A model generated the notes under the pieces. It was given only the letters and a program-made list of their open reading frames with translations. It made no database searches and was not told the origin of the DNA. Positions 1 to 8,540 of a stretch of DNA of 64,000 nucleotides are shown piece after piece; within the stretch, counting starts at the first letter, position 1; every line of letters starts with the position of its first letter. The position numbers were made by a program, and so were the translations under genes. The stretch is taken from the NCBI GenBank assembly GCA_937930845.1, contig CALHBJ010000001.1, positions 186,001-250,000 of the forward strand, in the 5' to 3' direction. The DNA is from an uncultured Rhizobiaceae group bacterium. GTDB taxonomy: Bacteria; Pseudomonadota; Alphaproteobacteria; Rhizobiales; Rhizobiaceae.

Positions 1-1205
1 ACGGTGTTGTTGGACAATTCAGCCGCTTTCGACAGGCTTTGTCTGGCCTCATCAGGCCTGTTGGCCCGGGCCAATAAATCACCACGGGCGGCGTGATAGG
101 GTTGATAGGATTGCATCTTCTCAACGCCTTCCAGTTCTTCCAGCATTCCCAAAGCCTTTTGCGGAGAATCGGCATAGGAAATCGCGATTGCGGAATTGAG
201 CCTGACTATAGGCGAAGGCTGGATGGCATAGAGCACCTCATAAAGCGCAACAATTTCGCTCCAATCCGTTTCTTTCCATGAGGCGCTGTTTGCATGCACC
301 GCGCTGATGGCGGCCTGTAACTGATAAGGGCCGATATCGTTTTTGGGCAAGGTTTGCTCAAGGATCGAGATGCCCTCATCAATTTTTTCGCGGCTCCACC
401 GATTGCGATTTTGCTTCTCAAGTGAGATCAAATCGCCCTTCCCGCTGGTCCTTGATGCGCGTCTGGAATCATGCAGCAACATCAGCGCCAACAGTCCTGC
501 TGGCTCAGTTTCGCCCGGTAATAATTCGTGCAACATGCGAGCCAGCCGAATGGCCTCCTGGGTCAGATCAACCCGCAACAGGCTGCTGCCGCTGGTGGCC
601 AAATAGCCTTCGTTGAAAATCAGATAAATCACGCTCAAAACGGAAGCGGTGCGCTGGGGCAGTTCTTCCTTGTCGGGCACTTTGTAAGGGATGCCCGCAA
701 AGGCGATTTTTCGTTTCGCGCGGGTAATGCGCCGCTGCATCGTTTCGGGTTTATCCAAAAATGCACCGGCAATTTCTTCCGTGCTCAATCCGCCCAGGGT
801 GCGCAATGTCAACGCAATCTGGCTCTTTCGTTCAAGTGTTGGATGGCAGCACGTAAACACCATTTCCAGCCGACTGTCTGGAATGGCGTCCTGCATCACT
901 TCATCCATGGTGCGATTTTCCAGGCCCAACAGATAGGTAATTTCCGCCTGCTTGTTTGAGAAGTTCCGGTCGCGGCGTAATTTGTCCAGCGCCTTTCGAC
1001 GGGCCACTGTGATCAACCAGGCCGCTGGCGATTGCGGCAATCCATTTTTGCGCCAGTGTTCGATTGCCGAAAGTGCGGCATCCTGCAGGCAGTCCTCGGC
1101 AAGCTGAAGATCGTTTAACCCGCTTGCCAGGCACGAAAGTATGCGCCCCCACTCCTCCCGAACGGTCTTGTCGATTGTCTGTTCAAGGGTGAGCGGGGGA
1201 AACAC
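1..1205 (-). CDS. ECF42-type RNA polymerase sigma factor (3' end outside window)
   Basis: Reading the minus strand from a GTG at 1205 gives about 401 open codons to the window edge. An in-frame TGA lies 8 codons upstream, so the GTG is the only plausible start. Visible protein features are an N-terminal sigma region 2 (AEDCLQDA, then HWRKNGLPQSPAAWL and TVARRKALDKLRR), a middle segment with TLRTLGGLSTEEIAGAFL and RRITRAKRKI (sigma region 4), a DUF6596-like part with IYLIFNEGYLAT, and a helical C-terminal extension (VHANSASW, LYEVLYAIQPSPIVRLNSAIA, YHAARGDLLARANRPDEAR). This architecture is that of ECF42 sigma factors, which carry a TPR-like C-terminal extension in place of an anti-sigma factor and sit beside a DGPF/YciI-domain gene, as here. 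The family is about 400-430 residues, so only a few codons should be missing. The targets are unknown. Confidence 0.9.
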   Translation of the reverse strand, partial: MFPPLTLEQTIDKTVREEWGRILSCLASGLNDLQLAEDCLQDAALSAIEHWRKNGLPQSPAAWLITVARRKALDKLRRDRNFSNKQAEITYLLGLENRTMDEVMQDAIPDSRLEMVFTCCHPTLERKSQIALTLRTLGGLSTEEIAGAFLDKPETMQRRITRAKRKIAFAGIPYKVPDKEELPQRTASVLSVIYLIFNEGYLATSGSSLLRVDLTQEAIRLARMLHELLPGETEPAGLLALMLLHDSRRASRTSGKGDLISLEKQNRNRWSREKIDEGISILEQTLPKNDIGPYQLQAAISAVHANSASWKETDWSEIVALYEVLYAIQPSPIVRLNSAIAISYADSPQKALGMLEELEGVEKMQSYQPYHAARGDLLARANRPDEARQSLSKAAELSNNT

Positions 1206-1232
1206 TTTTTGATCATTCCAATTGGCTCAGGA

Positions 1233-1586
1233 TCAATCGTCCCACACCACCACAGGGCGCACTTCAATGCGCCCATGGGCCGCTGATGGGATCATGGCTG
1301 CGTATTTGACGGCCTCATCAATATCTGCGCAATCGAGCAGATAATAGCCGCCCAATTGCTCTTTCGTTTCAGCAAAGGGGCCGTCGATGGCTTCAATCTT
1401 TTCATTGCGCACGGAAACGGTTGTTGCAGTTTCAATTCCCTGCAAGGCATCGCCGGCAATAAACTTGCCATCGTCCTGAACCTTTTGTGTGAAGTCGCCA
1501 TAGGCTTTCATGAATGGGCCGAACTCAGCTGTGCCCGGTTTGGGGCCTGAATTCGGCGCGGAATATATGAGACACATAAATTGCAT
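1233..1586 (-). CDS. YciI/DGPF-domain protein, partner of ECF42 sigma factor
   Basis: A 117-residue protein starting MQFMCLIYS, with the family motif IDGPFAETKEQLGGYYLLD near residues 72-90 and a C-terminal IEVRPVVVWDD. The YciI-like fold is a ferredoxin-like dimeric alpha/beta barrel; its chemistry in this subfamily is unknown. The ATG at 1586 is preferred over an in-frame ATG 33 codons upstream because it follows AAAGGAAAATCACC, a good ribosome binding site, and because family members begin at this point. It is transcribed just before the sigma factor with a 27-bp gap, so the two are probably co-transcribed. DGPF genes are the usual neighbours of ECF42 sigma factors and are thought to be in their regulon. 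Confidence 0.88.
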   Translation of the reverse strand: MQFMCLIYSAPNSGPKPGTAEFGPFMKAYGDFTQKVQDDGKFIAGDALQGIETATTVSVRNEKIEAIDGPFAETKEQLGGYYLLDCADIDEAVKYAAMIPSAAHGRIEVRPVVVWDD

Positions 1587-1635
1587 GGTGATTTTCCTTT
1601 CATAAGCCAAAAGCACAATGCTCTTGTACCTATTA

Positions 1636-1662
1636 GACGAACGGGGACCGCCAATACCGACA
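1636..1662 (-). promoter_or_regulatory. Candidate ECF-type promoter upstream of the DGPF gene
   Basis: On the minus strand, TGTCGG (1662-1657) is followed after 17 bases by CGTC (1639-1636), about 50 bases before the DGPF start. ECF42 factors are reported to use a -35 element close to TGTCGA, so this could be an autoregulated promoter. The match is inferred by eye and has one mismatch in the -35 element. Confidence 0.35.
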
Positions 1663-1791
1663 CTATCAGCAAAATAAATTTCCAACAGCGCGGGGCGGGG
1701 CTTCCAAAGGCAATCACAAATCCACCCGCCTGCCCCACCTCGCGGGCCTTACGAGGCGCTCCGTACCAAAACAGATTTTGATCTAGGTGTT

Positions 1792-2991
1792 GTGAACTTT
1801 GGCAGCTATCTTGCTGCCATGGACACGATTTTACAACTCAACGACTGGATGATGAATACGGGTCGTCGCTCTGGCGATCCGATAAAGGTTGTCTCCCAAC
1901 TCTGTTCAACTTTAACCAATGCCGGGGTTCCACTTTGGCGGGTGAATATTGGTCAACGTTTTGCAAACCCGCTACTGATTGCCTGGGGCATTATTTGGAC
2001 ACCTGACGGCACCGAGACCTATGACGTGACCCATGCGCGCATGCTGACTGACGGCTATATTGGTTCCGCGTTTGAATATATTTCGCTGCATCAACGCCCC
2101 TTGCACAAAAGCCTGCTCGGGCTTGACCCTGAAAAAGATCATGTCTCCTACATCGAATTTGCCCAGGCTGGTGGCACTGATTACTACGCCACGCTGTTGG
2201 ACTATGGCGATGGCTCGCAGCACGGTTGCACATTTGCCACCCAGGCTGCCGATGGATTTACGCCCGAACACCTGGCGATGATTGAATCCACCAAAACCGG
2301 TCTGTCCTGCGCTCTGGAGCCGATGACAATGCGCAAGTCGACCCAAAGCCTGCTGCGCACGTATCTGGGCAATGGGCCTTCTGAGAGCGTCTGGAACGGC
2401 ACCATCCAGCGCGGAGAGCGCACAACTCTGGATGCGGTTGTCATGTTCACGGATCTGCGCGGATTTACAGCACTTTCCGATGTGGCCAGCGAAGAAGAGG
2501 TGTTTGACGCACTGAATGGATATTTCGATGTGGTTGTGCAGTCAGTCACCGAAGCGGGCGGTGATGTTTTGAAATTCATGGGCGATGGTATTTTATCCAT
2601 TTTTGCAATTGAAGGATCGGCGGATCGCAACCTTCAATGTTGTCAGGCCGTGTCAGCCGCCAAAGGCGTGCTCACGGGGCTTGAGCAACTCAACGAAGCC
2701 CGCACCAATGGGGACAAACTTCCCCTTGATGTGGGTGTTGGCATTAATGTGGGCCAGGTCAGCTATGGCAATATTGGCAGTCCGGGCCGGCTTGATTTCA
2801 CGGTGCTGGGAGGTGCCGTCAATGTTGCCAGCCGGGTCGAAGGGCTGACGAAGTCTATCGGAGACCGGGTTCTCGCCACGCAGATGGTGGCGAAAGAAGT
2901 CCCTCACCTGTTCACCTCGCGGGGGCATCACACTGTGCGCGGCATTCATCACCCCATTGAAATTTTTGGGCTGTTAGAAGCAGTTGTATGA
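1792..2991 (+). CDS. Class III adenylate/guanylate cyclase
   Basis: A 399-residue soluble protein that should make cAMP (or cGMP) from the NTP. The C-terminal half is a class III cyclase catalytic domain. The first metal-binding Asp is in VVMFTDLRGFTAL (D221), the substrate Lys and second metal Asp are in VLKFMGDGILSIF (K261, D265), a purine-specifying Asp is in GRLDFTVLGG (D335), and transition-state Asn/Arg are in GAVNVASRVEGL (N344, R348). All key residues are present, so it should be active. The Asp in RLDFTV favours ATP as substrate. The N-terminal 200 residues show no domain I recognise and no membrane segments; they may be a sensor. The chosen start is GTG at 1792; an ATG at 1819 is an alternative. 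It is divergent from the DGPF/sigma pair. Confidence 0.88.
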   Translation: MNFGSYLAAMDTILQLNDWMMNTGRRSGDPIKVVSQLCSTLTNAGVPLWRVNIGQRFANPLLIAWGIIWTPDGTETYDVTHARMLTDGYIGSAFEYISLHQRPLHKSLLGLDPEKDHVSYIEFAQAGGTDYYATLLDYGDGSQHGCTFATQAADGFTPEHLAMIESTKTGLSCALEPMTMRKSTQSLLRTYLGNGPSESVWNGTIQRGERTTLDAVVMFTDLRGFTALSDVASEEEVFDALNGYFDVVVQSVTEAGGDVLKFMGDGILSIFAIEGSADRNLQCCQAVSAAKGVLTGLEQLNEARTNGDKLPLDVGVGINVGQVSYGNIGSPGRLDFTVLGGAVNVASRVEGLTKSIGDRVLATQMVAKEVPHLFTSRGHHTVRGIHHPIEIFGLLEAVV

Positions 2992-3090
2992 AGATTTCGC
3001 GCTTGTGAGATTTCAAATTGAGCGGGGAACATGACATAGTACGGCGCATCTGACCGGATTGACCGATCCCTATATTCCCATTGGCCGCAC

Positions 3091-3843
3091 TTGAACGCAA
3101 TTCTTGAAAACTTTGATACGCTGACACTCGTGGTCATCGCAATTTTGGCGTTGCTCACATCCGCAGTGCATGGCGCGACCGGGGTTGGCGGCGGGTTTTT
3201 ATTGTCCGCCTTGCTTGCCCCCATTGTGGGTGTTGCCCCCATCGTGCCCGTCGTGAGTGTTTCCCTGCTGATCAGCCACAGTTCGCGCGCCATTTTGAAC
3301 ATTGAAAATTTCGATAAATCAGCTTTTCTGGCCGTTGCTGTTCCCGCAGTTCCCTGTATCTGCGCCACAGCCTTTTTGTATGGGCGCATGTCGTCCAGCC
3401 TCATCGCGGTCATATTGGGGTGTGTTATTTTGATTTCGATTCCGGTGCGCCGATGGGCAAAGGCGCGCCAGATAAAGGCCAGCCGCCGCACACTCCAGGG
3501 CGTGGGAGCGATTTATGGCGGGTTGGCAGGGGTTTCAATCAGCCCAGGCATGATCCTTGTGCCGTTCATGCTGGGCCACGGGCTCACCAAAGAGCAATTT
3601 GTTGCAACCATGGCTGTAATTGCGCTGCTGGCAAACGTCATTCGCGTTGGTGTTTTTGGTGCAACAGATTTGTTGAACAGCCAATATATACTCATCGGCG
3701 TCCTGTGCGGGATCATGACAATTCCAGGCAATTGGATTGGCCGCACCGTTCTGCGGCGCATGACCAATGACAGCCATTCCAGATTTGTCGACATTCTTGT
3801 TGTTCTGGGCGCGCTGAATTTCTTCTGGCTGGCCGTACGATAG
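3091..3843 (+). CDS. TauE/SafE-family membrane exporter
   Basis: A 250-residue integral membrane protein with about eight hydrophobic segments. The N-terminal glycine-rich repeat HGATGVGGGFLLSALLAP and the matching second-half motif GGLAGVSISPGMILVPFML are typical of the TauE/SafE (DUF81) family, which moves sulfite, sulfoacetate or other organic anions across the inner membrane. The first recognisable start is a TTG at 3091 (residues MNAILENFDT); no in-frame ATG occurs before residue 90, so the TTG is likely. The substrate cannot be deduced, as no sulfur-metabolism gene lies next to it. It is convergent with the metal exporter gene downstream, and a short GAAGG/CCTTC hairpin lies in the 57-bp gap. 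Confidence 0.82.
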   Translation: MNAILENFDTLTLVVIAILALLTSAVHGATGVGGGFLLSALLAPIVGVAPIVPVVSVSLLISHSSRAILNIENFDKSAFLAVAVPAVPCICATAFLYGRMSSSLIAVILGCVILISIPVRRWAKARQIKASRRTLQGVGAIYGGLAGVSISPGMILVPFMLGHGLTKEQFVATMAVIALLANVIRVGVFGATDLLNSQYILIGVLCGIMTIPGNWIGRTVLRRMTNDSHSRFVDILVVLGALNFFWLAVR

Positions 3844-3900
3844 TTGATCGGAAGGCAGCCTTCGACAAGCAAATGCGCAAGGCGCAATTGGCGGTCTTAC

Positions 3901-4896
3901 CTATAACCCCATTGACCTGACCGGGCCGGTAAAGCTCGCGGCAATCAGGCCATAGCCCATAAGGATGAGAATGAAGCCACCCGCCAGGGCAAGGCCGTGG
4001 CCAATGCGGTCAGCCATGCCAACGGCGCCGTCCAGAAGACTGACCGCAAGCTTGCGTGCCTGAACCGACAGGATTGCCAGCGCCGACACGGTGATTGCAG
4101 TGCCCACGGAAATGGCGGCCACCGCCAACACACCCACCATCGGGATTTGCGCGAACTTGGCGAACACCAACACCAGCACCGCACCAGAACATGGACGAAA
4201 CCCGATGGACATGATGATGCCCAAAGTGGCGCGCCAATCGGTTGCTGTGTTCACCTGTTCTGCCGTTGGCACATGGGCGTGGCCACAGCTTGAACACACC
4301 CCATCTGCATTGACCGAATGATCGTGGTGGTGGTGATCATGGTCATAATGAGACTTTGCCCGAGGCCACCAGTTCAGCCCGCGAATGCCGCGCCAAAGCA
4401 ACATCACCCCAACACCCATTACCAGCACATAGGCCAGACGCTCACTCCAGGCGACTGCGATCTTGGCGTCTTTGGATAAAAAGCCGAACACATAAAACAA
4501 GCCATAGACCAACAGCACGGCCATCACGCCCTGCATCAGGGCGGCGGCAATCGACATCAACACGCTTTTGCGAATTTGTTCCGGCTGCGCCAGCAAATAT
4601 GTGGACAGGATCACCTTGCCATGCCCCGGCCCCGCTGCATGAAACACGCCATAAAGGAATGATCCCGACACGACAGCAAAGCCGGTGGATACGCCTGCTG
4701 CATCAGCAAAGGCGCTCAAACTGGATGTCATGGAAGTGTGGAACGCACGCTGTTCGGCATATATCCAGGAGATGAACGCCCCATAGACGTCTCCCCCATA
4801 CATATAGACCAACGCCGCCAAAATCATCAGCACCGGCAGAATCCAAACCATCGGGCGCATGAGTTTTTGCCCGCGAGGCTGATCGATTACTTGCAT
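3901..4896 (-). CDS. NicO-family nickel/cobalt exporter with histidine-rich loop
   Basis: About 331 residues with six or more membrane segments. Motifs are GVFHAAGPGHGKVILSTYLL in the first half and IGFRPCSGAVLVLVFA in the second, both characteristic of NicO/RcnA-type transporters. Between them is a metal-binding loop rich in His and Cys (HYDHDHHHHDHS, then CSSCGHAH). The family exports Ni2+ or Co2+; Zn2+ cannot be excluded. The start at 4896 overlaps the end of the DUF1007 gene by 10 bases; an in-frame ATG at 4911 would give five more residues. Translational coupling with the upstream DUF1007 gene suggests that the two proteins act together. DUF1007 and NicO genes are often adjacent. Confidence 0.87.
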   Translation of the reverse strand: MQVIDQPRGQKLMRPMVWILPVLMILAALVYMYGGDVYGAFISWIYAEQRAFHTSMTSSLSAFADAAGVSTGFAVVSGSFLYGVFHAAGPGHGKVILSTYLLAQPEQIRKSVLMSIAAALMQGVMAVLLVYGLFYVFGFLSKDAKIAVAWSERLAYVLVMGVGVMLLWRGIRGLNWWPRAKSHYDHDHHHHDHSVNADGVCSSCGHAHVPTAEQVNTATDWRATLGIIMSIGFRPCSGAVLVLVFAKFAQIPMVGVLAVAAISVGTAITVSALAILSVQARKLAVSLLDGAVGMADRIGHGLALAGGFILILMGYGLIAASFTGPVRSMGL

Positions 4897-5528
4897 GAAA
4901 CGGACACCCATTCGGCAAAATTCTTGCCCAGATCAGAACCGCCCGACTGCGTCTTATCAAGGCTTCCGGCAAAGGCGACGACATCATCGTCAGGGTCCGC
5001 TGCGCGCAGATCCCATGCACATCCTTGTGCCGGTGACGCCAGTTGAACGGCCTCCTTGCCTTCCTTGTGCAACATGGCGATGTAAAATTCATCGTCGTAA
5101 ATCGCATAACGCAGGGGCTTTTTCTTCACATCAAGGGCGGCTTTGAACGGCACATCGAATACCGCATTGAACTGACGCTTATCCAGGGTGGCACTGACAG
5201 GCACAGCCTTGCCCAAATCCGGCACAGCGCCTTCAGCATCGAATTTTGTGAAATAGGCGATTTCATCAATATTGCCGAGAATTTCCTTCAGCAAAGCGTC
5301 CATCTCTTCCGGCTCAGCCGTGCCATTGCCGTTTTTGTCCTGCCCTTCCAGGGCATAGGCGGAGAAAAATTCATCAAATTGCCAGTGGTAGCGCATGCCC
5401 GTCACCTGACCGGCTGGATTGAATTGTACTGTCACATTCATGGTGACAAATTCATGGGGGTGGGCCGTCGCCTGTTGTGGAACAAGACTTGCGACCGCCA
5501 GCAAGGGCAGAAATAGAAATTTGATCAT
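4887..5528 (-). CDS. DUF1007 periplasmic protein with EF-hand-like loop
   Basis: A 213-residue secreted protein. It has a signal peptide (MIKFLFLPLLAVASLVPQQ, cleavage after ATA) directly followed by the family's HPHEF motif, which may bind metal at the mature N-terminus. Residues around 65-80 contain DKNGNGTAEPEE, a textbook 12-residue EF-hand loop. The core KPLRYAIYDDEFY is typical of DUF1007. The family has no established reaction but is found beside NicO-type metal transporters, as here, so a periplasmic metal-handling role is inferred. It is the first gene of a two-gene unit and overlaps its partner. Confidence 0.85.
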   Translation of the reverse strand: MIKFLFLPLLAVASLVPQQATAHPHEFVTMNVTVQFNPAGQVTGMRYHWQFDEFFSAYALEGQDKNGNGTAEPEEMDALLKEILGNIDEIAYFTKFDAEGAVPDLGKAVPVSATLDKRQFNAVFDVPFKAALDVKKKPLRYAIYDDEFYIAMLHKEGKEAVQLASPAQGCAWDLRAADPDDDVVAFAGSLDKTQSGGSDLGKNFAEWVSVSCK

Positions 5529-5672
5529 TTAGGTAGTCACCATCTGGATTACGACAAATCACCAAGAACGCTACTCTAACAATTTTACTGTGAATGGCGA
5601 AGCTGAATTTGTTTGGTGGGTGATTGGGGCAAAGTGATGGAATTTGCGACGAGTCGTGGGGTCAATTTTCTG

Positions 5673-6131
5673 TCAGCTCTGCGCCTTTTTGACCCATTTG
5701 CCATCTTCCTGTTGCCAATAGGTCAAGCTGTGGCCTGCCGCCTTATCTATTTTCCAGCGTTCGCGCGCGCCGGTGACAGCATCCTCATCATGGCCATCAA
5801 ACATATAGATGGCGCGTTCGTATTCATCTATTGTGCCGGGCACGGCATTATCGACAAGAAAGCGCACCTGCGCGCTGTTTTCATTTGCCGTACTGGTGGT
5901 AATCCAGATCGGTTGAGACTGTGATTCAACGCCGTTCTTGCCCTGGGCAGCGTGGGGCAAAAAACTGTCTTCTTTGAAAGTCCATAAATGTTCATCCAGA
6001 GCATCGCAGCGGTCCTGCGAAATGGTTTGAACAATTACTTTCCACCCCCGCCCAAGCGAACGCTCCAGCAGGTCAGGCAATGCCTGCTCCAGTTTCATTT
6101 CGGTAAGGTGATAAAACACAACTTCTGTCAT
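5673..6131 (-). CDS. holC: DNA polymerase III chi subunit
   Basis: A 152-residue cytoplasmic protein of the HolC family. The typical N-terminus TEVVFYHLTEMKLEQALPDLL is followed by GWKVIVQT, DALDEHLWTFKEDSFLPH and a C-terminal IYMFDGHDEDAVTGARERWK. Chi links the clamp loader to single-strand DNA-binding protein during replication. Family size in alphaproteobacteria is about 150 residues, so the gene is full length. Its usual neighbour pepA lies 570 bases upstream on the same strand, but a small secreted-protein gene on the opposite strand separates them here. Confidence 0.93.
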   Translation of the reverse strand: MTEVVFYHLTEMKLEQALPDLLERSLGRGWKVIVQTISQDRCDALDEHLWTFKEDSFLPHAAQGKNGVESQSQPIWITTSTANENSAQVRFLVDNAVPGTIDEYERAIYMFDGHDEDAVTGARERWKIDKAAGHSLTYWQQEDGKWVKKAQS

Positions 6132-6228
6132 CGGGAGACGCTAGGGTTACTGAGCCATTTGCACAAGATTGCATGGCCGCTTTGATCATGCTTTCATCCG
6201 CCCGGAAAATCTGTTGGGGAAGCAACCC

Positions 6229-6672
6229 ATGATCAAATCTGTATCTCTTCTATTATCAGCGGTTTGTGTCAGCGGCATGTTGGTGATGCCTGCGGCCTCC
6301 CAGGAAGCCAGGGCCTGTGCGCTGGAAGACGGCAAGATGGTGTGCGCCAAGGATACCAAGGACACACAGGCCATCTTTGCGGCCATGGCAAATCCGGCAA
6401 GTCTTGCCTATTTTGAAGACCTTCGGCGCGCCCAATTGGTGACAATCCGCCGCGACAAACGTGAAGCGTTTCGCCGGTCGCTTGAACGCAATCACCGCGC
6501 CATGCGCACCCACGCAAGGCGTCAGGAACGCAAATATCGCAGGGGCAAATTAAGCGCAGAAGAATATCAAGCCGTCCGCAATTCCTACAATCAGGGCATC
6601 ATGACCTATCGTTCCGCGTTCAACCTGTATCGCGAAACCATCTGGTTCGACACGCGCTCCCCTACCCAGTGA
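6229..6672 (+). CDS. Small secreted basic protein, unknown function
   Basis: A 147-residue protein that I do not recognise. The ATG at 6229 is chosen because it gives a clean signal peptide (MIKSVSLLLSAVCVSGMLVM, cleavage near PAAS-Q) and follows a GGGGAAG sequence. An in-frame ATG 20 codons upstream would bury the signal. The mature protein begins with a short Cys-bounded loop (CALEDGKMVC), then has a long, Arg/Lys/His-rich helical region (RRDKREAFRRSLERNHRAMR and HARRQERKYRRGKLS) and ends with an aromatic stretch YRSAFNLYRETIWF. It sits alone on the plus strand between holC and pepA, both on the minus strand. A periplasmic location is inferred. Confidence 0.7.
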   Translation: MIKSVSLLLSAVCVSGMLVMPAASQEARACALEDGKMVCAKDTKDTQAIFAAMANPASLAYFEDLRRAQLVTIRRDKREAFRRSLERNHRAMRTHARRQERKYRRGKLSAEEYQAVRNSYNQGIMTYRSAFNLYRETIWFDTRSPTQ

Positions 6673-6700
6673 TTGGTGTGACCGGCTGGATTTGTGGCGA

Positions 6701-8191
6701 TCAGTCTTCGTAGTGATCGGCCACAAGCCTGTCCAACAAACGCACACCAAAACCGGACGCCCAGGATTTGTTGATCTCGGTTTGAGGCGACCCCATGGCG
6801 GTGCCAGCAACATCGAGATGGGCCCAGGGCGTATCACCCACAAAGCGTTTCAAAAACTGAGCAGCCGTGATGGAACCGGCATAACGTCCGCCGGAATTCT
6901 TCATATCGGCAAACTTTGAATCGATCAGCTTGTCATAAGTAGCAGACACCGGCAGACGCCACACCCGCTCCTCGGTGACCTCGCCAGCGCCAGATAATTG
7001 CTCTGACAATTCATCATCATTGGAAAACAGCCCGGCGTGGTGATTGCCCAGGGCAACCAGAATAGCGCCGGTCAGTGTGGCCAGGTTGACCATGAATTTT
7101 GGTTTGAATTTCTTGTTACAGTGCCAAAGCGCGTCCGCCAGCACCAAACGCCCTTCGGCATCGGTATTGATGATTTCGATTGTTTGGCCCGACATGGAAG
7201 TGACGATATCGCCGGGGCGTTGGGCATCGCCATCGGGCATGTTTTCCACCAGCGCAATAATACCCACCACATTGGCTTTTGCCTTGCGCGATGCGAGGGC
7301 GTGCATAAGCCCTGTAACGGCTGCTGCGCCACCCATGTCGCCTTTCATATCTTCCATGCCGGATGGGGGTTTAAGAGAGATGCCGCCGGTATCGAACGTC
7401 ACGCCCTTGCCCACAAATGCCACGGGCTTGTCCTTGGGCTTGCCGCCTTTCCATTGGATGATCGCCATGCGGGCCGGATTGCGTGAACCACGGGAAACGC
7501 CCAGAAGCGCGCCCATTTTCAACTTTTCCATGGCCTTTTCGTCGAGAATTTCCACATCACAGCCCAGTTTTTTCAACTGACCGGCCCGTTTGGCAAATTC
7601 GACCGGGTTCAACACATTGGGCGGCTCGTTGACCAGATCCCGCGCCAGCATCACGCCACCGGCCACGCCCTGGGCGTTTTCCCAGGCCTTGTTGGCGCGG
7701 GTGGCAGATTTCAGATGAACAGAAATGCGGGCTGCTTTTTCTTTCGATTTGGCATCGCTTTTTGTTTTGTAGTGGTCGAAGCGATAGGCGGCGAGTTGCA
7801 GCCCCATGGCGAAATCGGCGGCCTGTTCCGGGCCCACCGGATCTGCCCCTTCAGGCTGTTGCAGCATGATTGCAGCCTTTGCTGCGCCGTTTAGTGCGGC
7901 AAAGGTAGTGCCACCAAGCTTTAGCCAGGAATATTCGCTCAGATCGGCAATGTTACCCATGCCAATGACAATCACCCGGTCCAGTTCAGACCCTTCCGGC
8001 ACATGCACGGTGAGTGTTTTGCCGAAGCCGCCCTTGAATTCAGATGCCGCAATCGCCTTTTGCACGGCTGCGCCGGCGGCCAATTCAACCACACTTTCCG
8101 GCAATGTGCCGTCTTGGCCGCACATGACGGCCACAACGCCTTTTTTGGGCGGTTTGGCAGAAGAAAAACTGATCTGGGGAATGGTCGGCAT
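6701..8191 (-). CDS. pepA: Leucyl aminopeptidase (cytosol aminopeptidase, M17)
   Basis: A 496-residue M17 metallopeptidase that removes N-terminal amino acids from peptides in the cytoplasm, using two metal ions. The M17 signature [14 protein letters not shown] is present, along with the metal and catalytic region [16 protein letters not shown] and [18 protein letters not shown]. The N-terminal 170 residues are the regulatory macro-like domain. Length matches the family. The ATG at 8191 follows GGAGCAACC. It is divergent from lptF, an arrangement common in related genomes. Confidence 0.96.
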   Translation of the reverse strand: MPTIPQISFSSAKPPKKGVVAVMCGQDGTLPESVVELAAGAAVQKAIAASEFKGGFGKTLTVHVPEGSELDRVIVIGMGNIADLSEYSWLKLGGTTFAALNGAAKAAIMLQQPEGADPVGPEQAADFAMGLQLAAYRFDHYKTKSDAKSKEKAARISVHLKSATRANKAWENAQGVAGGVMLARDLVNEPPNVLNPVEFAKRAGQLKKLGCDVEILDEKAMEKLKMGALLGVSRGSRNPARMAIIQWKGGKPKDKPVAFVGKGVTFDTGGISLKPPSGMEDMKGDMGGAAAVTGLMHALASRKAKANVVGIIALVENMPDGDAQRPGDIVTSMSGQTIEIINTDAEGRLVLADALWHCNKKFKPKFMVNLATLTGAILVALGNHHAGLFSNDDELSEQLSGAGEVTEERVWRLPVSATYDKLIDSKFADMKNSGGRYAGSITAAQFLKRFVGDTPWAHLDVAGTAMGSPQTEINKSWASGFGVRLLDRLVADHYED

Positions 8192-8540
8192 GGTTGCTCC
8201 AAATGTTCGGCATTTTGGTGCGCAGGCTGGCGCACACCCAAGTTTCGTTGCGGCGCATGTGCACCATTTTCAAGCCACGGACAATCGCTGTTGAATCACG
8301 CGATGTAAAGGTGGGCAGATTTACCGCCTTTCAGTCGAGCGTTGAGGAATTTACCTGACAGTGTTGCACAGGTTCACTAGCGGGCCCCAAAAAGAAATTG
8401 TTAACCGTGTTTGTTGGCCGCTTTTTAGCCATTGCGAGTCCTTAATGAACTGCGAACAAGTTTAACGATTGACGGGGGTCCGGGGTGGCTGTGCTTACGG
8501 AATTCTGCCCATCGGTTGCCTGGCACCCCAAGACTGCAGA
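8192..8540. other. Divergent intergenic region between pepA and lptF
   Basis: 349 bases with no convincing gene. It must hold the promoters of pepA (minus) and of the lptF operon (plus). A short palindrome, GTGCGC and GCGCAC around a 6-base loop (8218-8235), lies in the probable pepA leader. The AT-richer stretch around 8390-8470 (TTGTTAACC, CTTAATGAAC, GTTTAACG) is the most promoter-like part for lptF, but I cannot fix -35 and -10 boxes. Confidence 0.4.
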
